NCBI RefSeq assembly: GCF_002159835.1
Contig: NZ_NFJL01000010.1
Span: 1 to 64,000 of the forward strand
DNA length: 64,000 bases
Reading direction: 5' to 3'
Origin: Blautia sp. An249
GTDB lineage: Bacteria > Bacillota > Clostridia > Lachnospirales > Lachnospiraceae
A program made the translations under genes and the position numbers. Under the pieces are notes generated by a model that saw nothing but the letters and a program-made list of their open reading frames with translations, searched no databases and was not told the origin of the DNA. Of this stretch, positions 36,583 to 45,024 are shown in pieces. The stretch's first letter is position 1. Each line of letters opens with the position of its first letter.

Positions 36583-38748
36583 ATGAGAAAGAAATGGATG
36601 GCGCTGGGGCTTGCCGGATTACTGGCGGTAAGCATGCCGGTAACGTCACTGGCTTCTGCTCTGACTCTTTCCGAACAGGAATGTCTGGAAGAAGAAACCG
36701 TGTCTGAACTGACAGAGGAAGAGGAAATTGCGGAAGAAGCGGAAGAGATTTCCGGGAATTCACAAGAAGATGACCAGGTGACGGATGATGTGGAAATAAG
36801 TGATACCTGTGAAGAGGGAGAACCCGCCGCACAGCTTTATCAGGAAGAGGAATCTCTGGTACAGAGCCGAAACACTATGGGAACCGCCCAGAGCATTTCT
36901 TTCGGAAAAAAGGTAATCGGAAGTATTTCTGAAAGCCAAAGCAAGAAATATTATCTGTTTACGCTGCCCTCATCGGGAAAAATCAATATCAATGCATTTA
37001 TTCAGATTACCCATAATTATCTCAGCAATGTACGTATTCTGGATTCTTCAGGAGAAGAACTCTGGAATCAGAGTACCTATTCGTATTCCAGCGATGGAAG
37101 CTGTGTGATAAACGATGCTGTGGATTTGACGAAAGGCTCCTATTACTTTCTGGTAGACGGCAGCGGCCATGATTCGGGAAGTTATAACTTTACGTTAAAC
37201 TTTACCTCTGCAGGAGAGTCCCTTACAGAGACAGGATACGGAAATAATAATACTATGGCGACTGCGGATGCGGTAAGCCTGGGGACGACCTATAAAGGCC
37301 AGCTTGCAGAAAACGATCACGCGGACTACTATCGTTTTACCCTCCCCTCTTCCGGAAAACTGAACGTTCACATTGTCACAGAGATAAGCCGGATGTATGT
37401 TACTTATTTCAACATTATTGATTCCCAGGGAAAAAGTATCTGGGACAGTAACCCATATCTGGAGATTACCAATGAGTCCCTGGATCTGACAAAAGGAACG
37501 TACTATTTCTATGTGGAAAACGGCTATGATACGGGCAATTATCAGTTTAAACTTGCATTTACCAGCGCCAACGAAAGTTTCAGTGAGTCCGGAGACGGCA
37601 ACAATAACAGTATGCAGACGGCAGACGCTATCAATCTGAACGTGGTATACAGGGGGCAGATTGCCAGAAATGACAGAAAAGATTTCTATAAATTTACGCT
37701 GACAAATACAAGTTCGGTGAGATTTTCCGCTACTTCCTGGCTGGACAATGTTACTTATGGAGTGTATAACGAAGCGGGCCAGGAGATATGGAGTGACGGT
37801 TTTCATTTAAAAGACGACAAGACGGGAACCAATTATTCATACAAAAACCTGAGCCTGAAGGCAGGTACTTACTACCTGTATGTAGGGGAAGGAACTTATA
37901 CGGGAAACTACAGCATTAAGGTCGCTGTAAACGTACCAACAGTAACCTTAAAGAGAGTGGCGGCAGTGGACGCCCACAGCATTCAGGTGACCTGGAATCA
38001 GGCCACAGGAGCCACAGGATACCGTGTTTACCGGAAAACAGCGTCCACCGGATGGACCGGAATCGGGGATACCACCGCTACTTCCTATACGGATACAAAC
38101 GCTGTGCCGGGTCAGTACTATTATTACACGGTGAAGGCTTATGTGGGAAGCGCATTAAGCAGCAGCTACAAATCCAGTGTAAAGATTTGTACAACCATAG
38201 GGACTCCGACTCTTACCGGACTGACAAAAACCGCCAACAGCGGTCTGAAACTCAGCTGGAATAAGGTAGCGGGAGCATCCGGATACTATGTATACCGGAA
38301 AGTACCGGGAGGAAGCTGGACGAAACTAAAAGGCCAGACAGCTGCCACCTATACAGATACTTCCGTCCAGGTGGGAACCACCTATGCATATACGGTCAGA
38401 GCGGCGGTAAATATGGGCGGAAAGCAGTATCTAAGCGGCTATAATAAAACAGGTCTTTCCGGTTCACCGGATTTAGCCACTCCGAAACTGACAAGCCTGG
38501 CGAAAACAGGAAGCAATACCTTACGTCTGACCTGGGAGAAAGTACCACAGGCGTCAGGATATTATGTATACCGGAAAGTGCCGGGAGGAAGCTGGACGAA
38601 ACTAAAAGGCCAGACAGCCACCACCTATACGGACACCACAGTAAAGGCGGGAACCACCTATACTTATACGGTCAGAGCAGCGCTGAATAAAGGCAGCAAA
38701 CAGTACTTAAGCAGCTATGACAAGACAGGACTTTCAGCGAAGCCGTAA
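36583..38748 (+). CDS. Secreted protein with pre-peptidase-like repeats and three fibronectin III-like domains
   Basis: 721 aa from the ATG at 36583 (GGAGG seven bases upstream). Signal peptide MRKKWMALGLAGLLAVSMPV to about residue 27, then a very acidic Glu-rich linker. Three repeats of about 115 aa follow, with the pattern TADAVSLGTTYKGQLAENDH and ADYYRFTLPSSGKLNV, the bacterial pre-peptidase C-terminal (PPC) fold. Then come three Fn3-like domains with nearly identical segments GYYVYRKVPGGSWTKLKGQT. No sorting signal is seen, so it is released or held non-covalently. It may bind carbohydrate or wall; no catalytic domain is present. Confidence 0.85.
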   Translation: MRKKWMALGLAGLLAVSMPVTSLASALTLSEQECLEEETVSELTEEEEIAEEAEEISGNSQEDDQVTDDVEISDTCEEGEPAAQLYQEEESLVQSRNTMGTAQSISFGKKVIGSISESQSKKYYLFTLPSSGKININAFIQITHNYLSNVRILDSSGEELWNQSTYSYSSDGSCVINDAVDLTKGSYYFLVDGSGHDSGSYNFTLNFTSAGESLTETGYGNNNTMATADAVSLGTTYKGQLAENDHADYYRFTLPSSGKLNVHIVTEISRMYVTYFNIIDSQGKSIWDSNPYLEITNESLDLTKGTYYFYVENGYDTGNYQFKLAFTSANESFSESGDGNNNSMQTADAINLNVVYRGQIARNDRKDFYKFTLTNTSSVRFSATSWLDNVTYGVYNEAGQEIWSDGFHLKDDKTGTNYSYKNLSLKAGTYYLYVGEGTYTGNYSIKVAVNVPTVTLKRVAAVDAHSIQVTWNQATGATGYRVYRKTASTGWTGIGDTTATSYTDTNAVPGQYYYYTVKAYVGSALSSSYKSSVKICTTIGTPTLTGLTKTANSGLKLSWNKVAGASGYYVYRKVPGGSWTKLKGQTAATYTDTSVQVGTTYAYTVRAAVNMGGKQYLSGYNKTGLSGSPDLATPKLTSLAKTGSNTLRLTWEKVPQASGYYVYRKVPGGSWTKLKGQTATTYTDTTVKAGTTYTYTVRAALNKGSKQYLSSYDKTGLSAKP

Positions 38749-38775
38749 AGAGTCTGAATGATAAGAAAAAATAGA

Positions 38776-38816
38776 ACGAGTATCTTCCCGGATGAAAAGG
38801 GAAGGTACTCGTTTTT
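38776..38816 (+). terminator. Intrinsic terminator
   Basis: ACGAGTA plus an inner CTTCCC pair with GGGAAG and TACTCGT, then TTTTT. Confidence 0.88.
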
Positions 38817-38829
38817 ACGTAACATATAT

Positions 38830-39174
38830 TTATTCCCCGGTATTTTGGAATTCTTTTCTTAATACCTCATGGGGAGGTTCTATTTCCCTGGCAATGGTAT
38901 GTTCAGTCAGTTCGGATAAACTTTTTATCTTTGCATTGATGATAGGCCGCATGCAGTTGGGCACATGTTCCTGATGGGCCCGGTGAATGGCCACGCATTC
39001 CTTACAGTTTCCATGGTAGCGGCAGGCTTTCTTACAAGGGCAGTGATCCTCGTCTTTATACGCTTCTCTGAAAGCGGCGGCGAATTCTTCCTGAAGCCGC
39101 AGGCCCTCCTGGCGGTTTCCTTTATGAAACTGTTCCATGGCGTCTAATTCTTTCTGATTCTTTTCAATTATCAT
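38830..39174 (-). CDS. Small Cys/His-rich protein, probably metal-binding
   Basis: 114 aa from the ATG at 39174 (GGAG nine bases upstream). The N-terminal half is a charged helix; the middle has CPCKKACRYHGNCKECVAIH followed by HQEHVPNC, a dense Cys/His cluster that could hold one or two zinc ions. Similar small proteins are common and unstudied in Lachnospiraceae. No function can be assigned. Confidence 0.75.
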   Translation of the reverse strand: MIIEKNQKELDAMEQFHKGNRQEGLRLQEEFAAAFREAYKDEDHCPCKKACRYHGNCKECVAIHRAHQEHVPNCMRPIINAKIKSLSELTEHTIAREIEPPHEVLRKEFQNTGE

Positions 39175-39260
39175 TGGTTTATTCTCCTTTTTGAATGTCA
39201 TCTGAAAGTTTTTCAGTTAAATGATAACAGCTATTGACAGAAATAACAATGGAAACTGCC

Positions 39261-39289
39261 TAGATAACAAGAGAACGATATGGTATAAT
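39261..39289 (+). promoter_or_regulatory. Possible promoter of the polysaccharide genes
   Basis: A perfect TATAAT at 39284-39289 with a weak -35 TAGATA 17 bp upstream. A good TTGACA at 39234 has no matching -10. Confidence 0.35.
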
Positions 39290-39384
39290 TCCTCATTATA
39301 AAGAAAACCAAAGAAAGAAGATAGACGGTACCGATAGATTGGGTTATAATAAATTATTAAGTTTGTTGAAATGAGGGAGTTAAA

Positions 39385-40737
39385 TTGAGTAAAAGAGAAG
39401 ATTACAAGCGGACAATCGTCTTTTGTCTGGCGAGTATTGTCATTATCGCCCAGGCGCTTGTCTTTGCCTATATCTGGTATGATCATTACAGGGAATTGAT
39501 TTTCCAGCCATTCTGGAGAAAGGGAAACTGGGTGCTGATTCTTCTGTATGCCCTGATTAACCTGCTTTTTTCCAAAATGTACGGCGGATTAAAGGTGGGC
39601 TATCTGAAGCGGATTGACGTGATTTATTCGCTGGTACTGGCCACCATATGCACCAATGTGGTTGTTTATTTTCAGATTACCCTGATTAACCGGTGGTTTC
39701 TGGATCCCAGAAGACTGATTGAGGCAACCTTCATTGATATTGTAATTATTATTGCATGGACCTTTGGTTCTCAGTATATTTATTCCAAACTGTACGGAGC
39801 CAGGAAGCTTCTGGTCATTTACGGAGACCGGGATCCCCATGATCTGATTCAGAAAATGAACGCCCGCAAGGATAAATATGACATCAGCAGAAAGGTTCAT
39901 ATTTCCCTTGGGGAAAAAGAGATCTATAAAATTATGAAGGAATATGAAGGGGTCATCATCTGGGATTTACCCTCTCAGATTCGGAACCAATATCTGAAAT
40001 ATTGTTTCGCCCACTCCATCCGGTGCTATGTAACCCCTAAGATTTCAGATGTCATCCTGACAGGAACGGACCGGATTCATTTGTTCGACACCCCTTTGTT
40101 AATGTCCAGGAACATGGGACTTTCAGCAGAGCAGCGGTTTGTAAAGAGAAGTATGGATCTGGTGATTTCCGGGATTGGAATTATTATTTCCTCCCCGATT
40201 ATGCTGATAGTTGCCCTGGCAGTCAAGCTTTACGACAAAGGGCCGGTATTCTACCGTCAGGAGAGGCTGACCTTTAAGGGGAAACCGTTTAAAATTTTCA
40301 AGTTCCGGAGCATGTGCGTAGACTCGGAGAAAAACGGCGCCCGGCTGGCGTCCAAACATGATTCACGGATTACTCCGGTAGGCCATGTAATCCGGAATCT
40401 GCATCTGGACGAGCTGCCTCAGCTTTTTAATGTATTTCTGGGAGATATGTCTCTGGTGGGGCCGCGGCCGGAACGTAAAGAAATCATGAGAGAATACCAA
40501 AGAGAGATCCCTGAGTTCTATTACCGTCTGAAGGTAAAGGCCGGACTGACCGGTTATGCACAGGTATATGGGAAATACAATACAACGCCTTATGATAAGC
40601 TGAAGCTGGATTTGTTTTATATAGAGAACTATTCGGTGCTTCTGGATATTAAGCTGATCTTTATGACTGTGAAAATCTTTTTCCAGAAGGAAACTTCAGA
40701 AGGCGTAGATGACGATCAGAAAAATGCACTGAAGTAG
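39385..40737 (+). CDS. Polyprenyl-phosphate glycosyl-1-phosphate transferase (exopolysaccharide initiation)
   Basis: 450 aa with a TTG start after GAGGGAG. Four or five N-terminal membrane helices, a soluble middle region, then the bacterial sugar transferase domain: KRSMDLVISGIGIIISSPIM membrane anchor, YRQERLTFKGKPFKIFKFRS, LHLDELPQLFNVFLGDMSLV and GPRPERKEI. Transfers a sugar phosphate to undecaprenyl phosphate to begin a surface glycan repeat unit. First of three glycan genes. Confidence 0.93.
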   Translation: MSKREDYKRTIVFCLASIVIIAQALVFAYIWYDHYRELIFQPFWRKGNWVLILLYALINLLFSKMYGGLKVGYLKRIDVIYSLVLATICTNVVVYFQITLINRWFLDPRRLIEATFIDIVIIIAWTFGSQYIYSKLYGARKLLVIYGDRDPHDLIQKMNARKDKYDISRKVHISLGEKEIYKIMKEYEGVIIWDLPSQIRNQYLKYCFAHSIRCYVTPKISDVILTGTDRIHLFDTPLLMSRNMGLSAEQRFVKRSMDLVISGIGIIISSPIMLIVALAVKLYDKGPVFYRQERLTFKGKPFKIFKFRSMCVDSEKNGARLASKHDSRITPVGHVIRNLHLDELPQLFNVFLGDMSLVGPRPERKEIMREYQREIPEFYYRLKVKAGLTGYAQVYGKYNTTPYDKLKLDLFYIENYSVLLDIKLIFMTVKIFFQKETSEGVDDDQKNALK

Positions 40738-40757
40738 AAGGAAAGAGGAGAAACTAT

Positions 40758-41573
40758 ATGGAGGCTTATTCGGTATTAATGTCCGTATACAGGAAAGAAA
40801 ATCCCTCCTATCTTGAGAAAAGCATAGAAAGTATGCTGAAGCAGACAGCAGAGCCGTCAGATTTTGTTCTGGTCTGCGACGGCCCTTTAACGGAAGAACT
40901 GGACGCAGTGGTTGAAAAAGTAAAAGAAGAAAGGCCGGATCTGTTCCAGATTATCCGTCTGCCCCAGTGCGGCGGCCTGGGAAATGCTTTAAATACAGGA
41001 ATCAAGTACTGCAGATATGATTTGATAGCCCGAATGGACAGCGATGACATCAGTCTGCCGGATCGCTGCCAGAAACAATTGAAATGTCTGGAAGACTCTA
41101 AAACAGATATGGTAAGCGGAACGTTGCTGGAGTTCGAGGGAGATATTTCCCGGATCCGATCCAGACGGGTACTCCCGGAAACATCCGGGGAGATCCGCAG
41201 ATTTGCCAGACGCAGAAATCCTTTTAACCATCCCTGCATCATGTACCGGAAAAAGGCAGTAGAGGACGCAGGGGGCTATCGTCACTGCCCCTGGTTTGAA
41301 GACTACGATTTGTGGACCCGTATGCTGATGAACGGTTCAGAAGGATATAACCTGCAGGAACCCTTACTGTATATGCGGGCCGGAGACGGGATGTACAGCC
41401 GCAGAGGAGGGCTGGAATATGCCAGAAAAGCAGTGGTATTCCGCTACCGGCTGATGCGGAAGGGTTTTTCCAGACCAACGGACTTTATTATTTCAGCGGC
41501 GGGACAGATCTGCGTTTCTTTAATGCCCAACCAGTTAAGAAAAAAATTCTATAAGAAAGCGCTTCGGAAATAG
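40758..41573 (+). CDS. Family 2 glycosyltransferase
   Basis: 271 aa GT-A fold. YSVLMSVYRKENPSYLEKSI at the N-terminus, GLGNALNTGIKYCRYDLIAR and the nucleotide-sugar/metal motif MDSDD are typical of GT2. ED motif in WFEDYDLWTRML. It adds a sugar in the surface polysaccharide pathway begun by the preceding gene. Confidence 0.93.
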   Translation: MEAYSVLMSVYRKENPSYLEKSIESMLKQTAEPSDFVLVCDGPLTEELDAVVEKVKEERPDLFQIIRLPQCGGLGNALNTGIKYCRYDLIARMDSDDISLPDRCQKQLKCLEDSKTDMVSGTLLEFEGDISRIRSRRVLPETSGEIRRFARRRNPFNHPCIMYRKKAVEDAGGYRHCPWFEDYDLWTRMLMNGSEGYNLQEPLLYMRAGDGMYSRRGGLEYARKAVVFRYRLMRKGFSRPTDFIISAAGQICVSLMPNQLRKKFYKKALRK

Positions 41574-41584
41574 GAGAGAGAAGG

Positions 41585-42475
41585 ATGTATCAGGTAACAG
41601 GAGAACAGTTAAAGCAACTGCAGAGAAAAAATCTGGAGATGGCCGTATATTTCAGTGAATTCTGTAAAAAACACAGGCTGACCTGTTACTTATGCGGGGG
41701 CGGCTGTATCGGGGCTGTCCGGCATAAAGGGTTTATCCCCTGGGATGATGATCTGGATTTTATGATGCCCCGGGAAAGCTATGAAAAACTTCTGAAAATC
41801 TGGAAGAAAGAGGCCGATTCCCATTATGTACTATTTGATTCTTCCAGAGAACTGGTGGATCATAATAATAAGGCCACTATCCGGGACAGCCGGACCACCT
41901 TAATTAAGACATATCAGCAGGAGCTGGACATTTGTCATGGAACCGTTCTGGACATATTTCCCATAGACGGATGTCCCTCTTCCTCCTTTAAAAGAAAACA
42001 GCAGTTGTTCTGGACCCTGGTTTACCAGCTTTTCCGCTCCCAGGTGGTGCCGGTGCGAAGGGGAAAGAAGATGGAGATTCTGGCTTCGGCAGCGCTGCTT
42101 GCCGTTCCTTTCCGGGGGCTTCGCTACAGACTGTGGAAATTCGCAGAGAAACAGATGAGCAAGTATCCCATCCCGGAATGTAAGTACATCACTGAATTGT
42201 GCGCCGGAGCTTATATGAAGAACAGATACCCGAAAGAATGGTTTGAAAAGGCGGTGTACCTGCCTTTTGAGGACTGTGAAATGCCTGTGCCCCAGGGCTA
42301 TGACGGTTATCTGAAAACCGCTTACGGAGATTACATGAAGGTTCCGGAAAAAGAGGATCAGATTACCCATATGGAAGAAGTCGTTTTCATGGATTTAGAG
42401 AACGGATATGAAAAGTACCGGGGCGTGTACTACTGCACAGGAAAGAAAACCGGATTTTTACAGAAAGCGAGATAA
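41585..42475 (+). CDS. LicD-family phosphotransferase
   Basis: 296 aa. The LicD signature is clear: YLCGGGCIGAVRHKGFIPWD and DDLDFMMPRESYEKL, with the conserved DDD metal site. LicD proteins transfer phosphocholine or related phosphodiester groups onto surface glycans. Follows the GT2 gene by 11 bp. The donor here is unknown; no licABC genes are in the window. Confidence 0.92.
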   Translation: MYQVTGEQLKQLQRKNLEMAVYFSEFCKKHRLTCYLCGGGCIGAVRHKGFIPWDDDLDFMMPRESYEKLLKIWKKEADSHYVLFDSSRELVDHNNKATIRDSRTTLIKTYQQELDICHGTVLDIFPIDGCPSSSFKRKQQLFWTLVYQLFRSQVVPVRRGKKMEILASAALLAVPFRGLRYRLWKFAEKQMSKYPIPECKYITELCAGAYMKNRYPKEWFEKAVYLPFEDCEMPVPQGYDGYLKTAYGDYMKVPEKEDQITHMEEVVFMDLENGYEKYRGVYYCTGKKTGFLQKAR

Positions 42476-42482
42476 AAGAAGA

Positions 42483-42530
42483 GGGTATTGCTCAGTCATC
42501 TAAGGGGATGATTGCTCAATACCCTTTTTA
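42483..42530 (+). terminator. Intrinsic terminator of the glycan operon
   Basis: GGGTATTG and CAATACCC form the outer stem with an inner TCAT/ATGA pairing, then TTTTT. It lies between convergent genes and could work in both directions. Confidence 0.85.
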
Positions 42531-42534
42531 AAAT

Positions 42535-43326
42535 TTATATCAGGTGGAAATGTTCCAGCGCATGGTAAATTCCATCGTCCAGAATATCTGTCGTCTGGTA
42601 AGAACAATAGGGGAGGATCTCTTTATTTGAATTTCCCATGGCAATGCTGTTGGGAACGTATTTCAGCATAGGAAGATCGTTTGGGCTGTCTCCGATGACG
42701 TAACAGTTTTCCAGAGGAATGGACAGCTTTTCCGTGAGAAGCTGAATTCCCGTGGCCTTTGAAAACTGCCGGGGAATTACCTCTCCCACATTTTCTTCAT
42801 GGGAAATATATTCAAACTGATCTTTTATAAAGTTAAAAAAGGAAGTTCGATCACAGTTGTCATCCATGAAGACCATAAATTTATCAAAATGCAGGGAAGA
42901 ATTATTCTCAATATTTCCCAGATCGCTTCCATTAGAACGAAGTCTCAGGGTTTCCTGTTCCTGACAGTAAACCGGAGACTGGGTATCGAATAAAAGGGCG
43001 CTGTTTTCTTCAAAAAAAGCCCGTATTCTGCATTTTCTCAAAAGGAGAATAATTTCTTTGCACAGGGCATGGGGAATGGTATAAGAAAACAGAGTTTCAT
43101 TATGAAAGTATACATGGGTTCCACAGCCGCAGACAAATCCGTCAAAGCCGATATTTTTTATCTGTTCCGGAATAAAGAACAGAGTCCGTCCGGAATTAAT
43201 AAAGGTATAATGCCCATTTTTCTGAGCCATATGGATTGCTTCAATGGCGCTTTCAGGGACAAAGTGATCCGGCGGAGGAGTAAGTAATGTTCCGTCAATA
43301 TCAAAGAAAATCATTTTTCTATCCAT
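42535..43326 (-). CDS. HAD-family phosphatase, Cof type
   Basis: 263 aa. Motif I DIDGTLLTPP with the nucleophile Asp, motif II SGRT, and the C-terminal GDSPNDLPMLKYVPNSIAMG are the Cof/type IIB HAD signatures. Likely dephosphorylates a sugar phosphate or nucleotide. GAGGTGAATTC upstream is a good ribosome site. Confidence 0.93.
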   Translation of the reverse strand: MDRKMIFFDIDGTLLTPPPDHFVPESAIEAIHMAQKNGHYTFINSGRTLFFIPEQIKNIGFDGFVCGCGTHVYFHNETLFSYTIPHALCKEIILLLRKCRIRAFFEENSALLFDTQSPVYCQEQETLRLRSNGSDLGNIENNSSLHFDKFMVFMDDNCDRTSFFNFIKDQFEYISHEENVGEVIPRQFSKATGIQLLTEKLSIPLENCYVIGDSPNDLPMLKYVPNSIAMGNSNKEILPYCSYQTTDILDDGIYHALEHFHLI

Positions 43327-43418
43327 GAATTCACCTCTTTCTACTTATTTTTACACCAGAAAATATTCTAACATGAAAAAAACAGGGAATCAATGAAAAA
43401 CCTGTGCAGGATATATAC

Positions 43419-43447
43419 TTGACATCAAATCTGAATTGTACTAGAGT
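43419..43447 (+). promoter_or_regulatory. Promoter of the YczE-like gene
   Basis: Perfect TTGACA (43419-43424), 17-bp spacer, TAGAGT (43442-43447). Confidence 0.6.
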
Positions 43448-43466
43448 AAATTTCAGTGACAGATGA

Positions 43467-43511
43467 TACCCTCTCTTTACCGGCCGTGTGTGCTCTTGTA
43501 AAGAGAGGGTA
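43467..43511 (+). promoter_or_regulatory. 14-bp perfect inverted repeat in the leader of the YczE-like gene
   Basis: TACCCTCTCTTTAC (43467-43480) and its exact complement (43498-43511) around a 17-nt loop, just downstream of the promoter and upstream of the ribosome site. Not followed by a U-run. It may be an operator or a structured 5' leader. Confidence 0.65.
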
Positions 43512-43529
43512 AAGAAAGGCAGGATGATA

Positions 43530-44183
43530 ATGAATAAGAAACAGTATGCAGTGCGGTGTGCTCTTTATTTGCTGGGGGTGATTGTTCTGGCCCTTGGAAT
43601 CGTATTAAATACAAAGACACAGCTTGGTGTGTCTCCCATCATTTCTATTCCCAATAATATCGCGGTTATCTGGAATTGGAATCTGGGTGCGGTTACATTT
43701 CTGTTTTATACTCTCTGTGTGGGAATGGAATTTCTTCTGGCTTATAAGAAATGCAGTGTGTTTACTTTGCTGCAGATTCCCATGAGCCTGGTTACCAGCT
43801 GTTTTATAAACTTTTTTAATCAGAGATTAAATTTTGACACCAGTACGTATACCATGCGTTTTCTGGTACTGGCGGCAGCAATCGTTATTACAGGAATCGG
43901 AGCGGCGACGATGGTAAATATGCAGATGATTCCCAATCCCGCCGATGCGCTGGCAAATGTGATTGGCCAGAAAATCCACCGGGATATGGGATTTGGAAAA
44001 AATGTATTTGATATTTCCTGTTTTACCATTTCCTGTATCATCGGGCTGCTCTTTGTTCACCGGATTGTAGGAATCGGGGCAGGAACGGTGATTGCGGTTA
44101 TTTTAACAGGACGCGTGATTGCTCTTTTTAACCGGTTGTTTAAGAAAAATATGCAGCGTGCCGCGGGAATTGCTGTATCTTAA
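43530..44183 (+). CDS. YczE/YitT-like integral membrane protein (DUF6198 type)
   Basis: 217 aa, about five to six membrane helices. LGIVLNTKTQLGVSPIISIP, GIGAATMVNMQMIPNPADAL and GIGAGTVIAVILTGRVI are the conserved Gly/Pro-rich loops of the YczE family. Function unknown; sometimes linked to antibiotic regulation. Start at 43530 chosen for its AGG spacing; 43524 is possible. Followed at 15 bp by the redox-like gene below. Confidence 0.8.
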   Translation: MNKKQYAVRCALYLLGVIVLALGIVLNTKTQLGVSPIISIPNNIAVIWNWNLGAVTFLFYTLCVGMEFLLAYKKCSVFTLLQIPMSLVTSCFINFFNQRLNFDTSTYTMRFLVLAAAIVITGIGAATMVNMQMIPNPADALANVIGQKIHRDMGFGKNVFDISCFTISCIIGLLFVHRIVGIGAGTVIAVILTGRVIALFNRLFKKNMQRAAGIAVS

Positions 44184-44197
44184 AAGGAGGAAAGAAA

Positions 44198-44608
44198 ATG
44201 GAATCAAGAGTGGAACAGGCCATCGAAAGACATAAAAGAGGCTTTAACTGTGCACAGGCAGTGGCCTGCACGTATTGTGATTTGGCAGGAGTCAGCGAAG
44301 ACGTTATGTTTCGGATGATGGAAGGATTCGGAGCGGGAATGGGCGCCATGGAATGTACCTGCGGAGCTGTTTCCGGAGCAGTTGCTGTGGCAGGAATGAA
44401 AAACAGCAATGGAAGGGATCTGGCCAACAGTAAGGGGAAGACCTATCAGTTATCCAGGAAAATTACCAACGAGTTTCGGGAGAAAAACGGAAGTACGGTC
44501 TGTAAAGACTTAAAAGGAGTGGAAACAAAACAGGTTCTTCGTTCCTGCGACGGGTGTATTGCCGATGCTGCAGAGCTGGTAGAGAAAATTCTGTTTACAC
44601 AGGAATAG
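44198..44608 (+). CDS. C_GCAxxG_C_C family putative redox protein
   Basis: 136 aa. The defining motif is present: FNCAQAV, then ECTCGAVSGAVAVAG, and late cysteines VCKDLKG and CDGCIADAAELVE. Family members are thought to bind a metal or act in redox chemistry. Co-directional with the YczE-like gene. Confidence 0.88.
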   Translation: MESRVEQAIERHKRGFNCAQAVACTYCDLAGVSEDVMFRMMEGFGAGMGAMECTCGAVSGAVAVAGMKNSNGRDLANSKGKTYQLSRKITNEFREKNGSTVCKDLKGVETKQVLRSCDGCIADAAELVEKILFTQE

Positions 44609-44611
44609 AAA

Positions 44612-44641
44612 TTCATATAGGGAATCTCAGGCGCATACACT
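44612..44641 (+). promoter_or_regulatory. Sigma-E-type promoter of spoIIID
   Basis: TTCATATA (44612-44619), 14-bp spacer, CATACACT (44634-44641). The Bacillus sigma-E consensus is close to GTCATATT, 14 bp, CATACACT, so the -10 is perfect and the -35 nearly so. It fits the mother-cell expression of spoIIID known in Bacillus. Confidence 0.8.
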
Positions 44642-44669
44642 GTAGAAACAGCGTTTTTGGGGGAATACC

Positions 44670-44837
44670 TTGAAAGATTATATAGAAGAGCGGGCAGTTG
44701 AGATTGCAAATTATATTATTGAGACGAAAGCGACGGTGAGGCAGACCGCCAAGAAGTTCGGAATCAGCAAAAGTACGGTACATATGGTTGTAACAAAACA
44801 GAACGGTTTCATTAAAAGGACTATTTCCTTAAGGTAA
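44670..44837 (+). CDS. spoIIID: spoIIID, 5' portion (residues 1-38), interrupted
   Basis: TTG start with GGGGG about six bases upstream. The first 38 codons read MKDYIEERAVEIANYIIE, then ATVRQTAKKFGISKSTVH, the SpoIIID N-terminus up to the recognition helix of its helix-turn-helix. From 44784 the frame enters the inserted element and ends after 17 foreign residues at 44837, giving a 55-aa product that lacks half of the DNA-binding motif. The missing 52 codons are at 55149-55307. Joined at the shared TACATA, the two halves make a 90-aa protein of normal SpoIIID length. SpoIIID is the mother-cell DNA-binding regulator acting between sigma-E and sigma-K. Not a decayed gene: both halves are intact. 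Confidence 0.93.
   Translation: MKDYIEERAVEIANYIIETKATVRQTAKKFGISKSTVHMVVTKQNGFIKRTISLR
44779..44784 (+). other. attL core of the spoIIID element
   Basis: TACATA, shared with 55144-55149. The central CA (44781-44782) is the likely crossover dinucleotide of a serine recombinase. To its right, TATGGTTGT forms one arm of the palindrome whose other arm ends the element at 55137-55145. Confidence 0.8.
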
Positions 44838-44847
44838 TTCATACAAA
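44818..44847 (+). promoter_or_regulatory. Candidate sigma-E promoter of the recombinase genes
   Basis: GGACTATT (44818-44825), 14-bp spacer, CATACAAA (44840-44847). Each hexamer region differs from the sigma-E consensus at one position, and the spacing equals that of the spoIIID promoter. It lies inside the element, 34 bp before the first ORF. Confidence 0.65.
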
Positions 44848-44880
44848 TGAAAAAAGAGCCGGGAAAGCAGTGAAATTTGT

Positions 44881-45024
44881 ATGAAAGAGGAAAAGAAACT
44901 GGTTTTTCAATTTCATAATCCCAATACGGACGAAGATACGATCCGAATATTGATGCAGGTGTTTTGTGAGAAAAACCGAAGCAAGGCGGAGAAATATCTT
45001 CAGGAAAGGGGGCGGCGGCAATGA
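44881..45024 (+). CDS. 47-aa protein preceding the recombinase; directionality-factor candidate
   Basis: Begins MKEEKKLVFQFHNPNTDE and ends YLQERGRRQ. It is small and charged with a predicted helix in the middle (DTIRILMQVFCEKNRSKAEK). The stop overlaps the recombinase start as ATGA (45021-45024), so translation is coupled. Small proteins beside serine integrases, such as SprB of SPbeta, act as excision factors. That role here is only inferred from size and position. The ribosome site is weak, so the exact start is uncertain. Confidence 0.65.
   Translation: MKEEKKLVFQFHNPNTDEDTIRILMQVFCEKNRSKAEKYLQERGRRQ

Noticed and set aside
44670-44837. The 5' spoIIID fragment as a decayed pseudogene
   Set aside because: The missing half exists intact 10.4 kb away in the same orientation, with no stops or frameshifts, and the junctions fit a recombinase site. 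Decay would not leave this.
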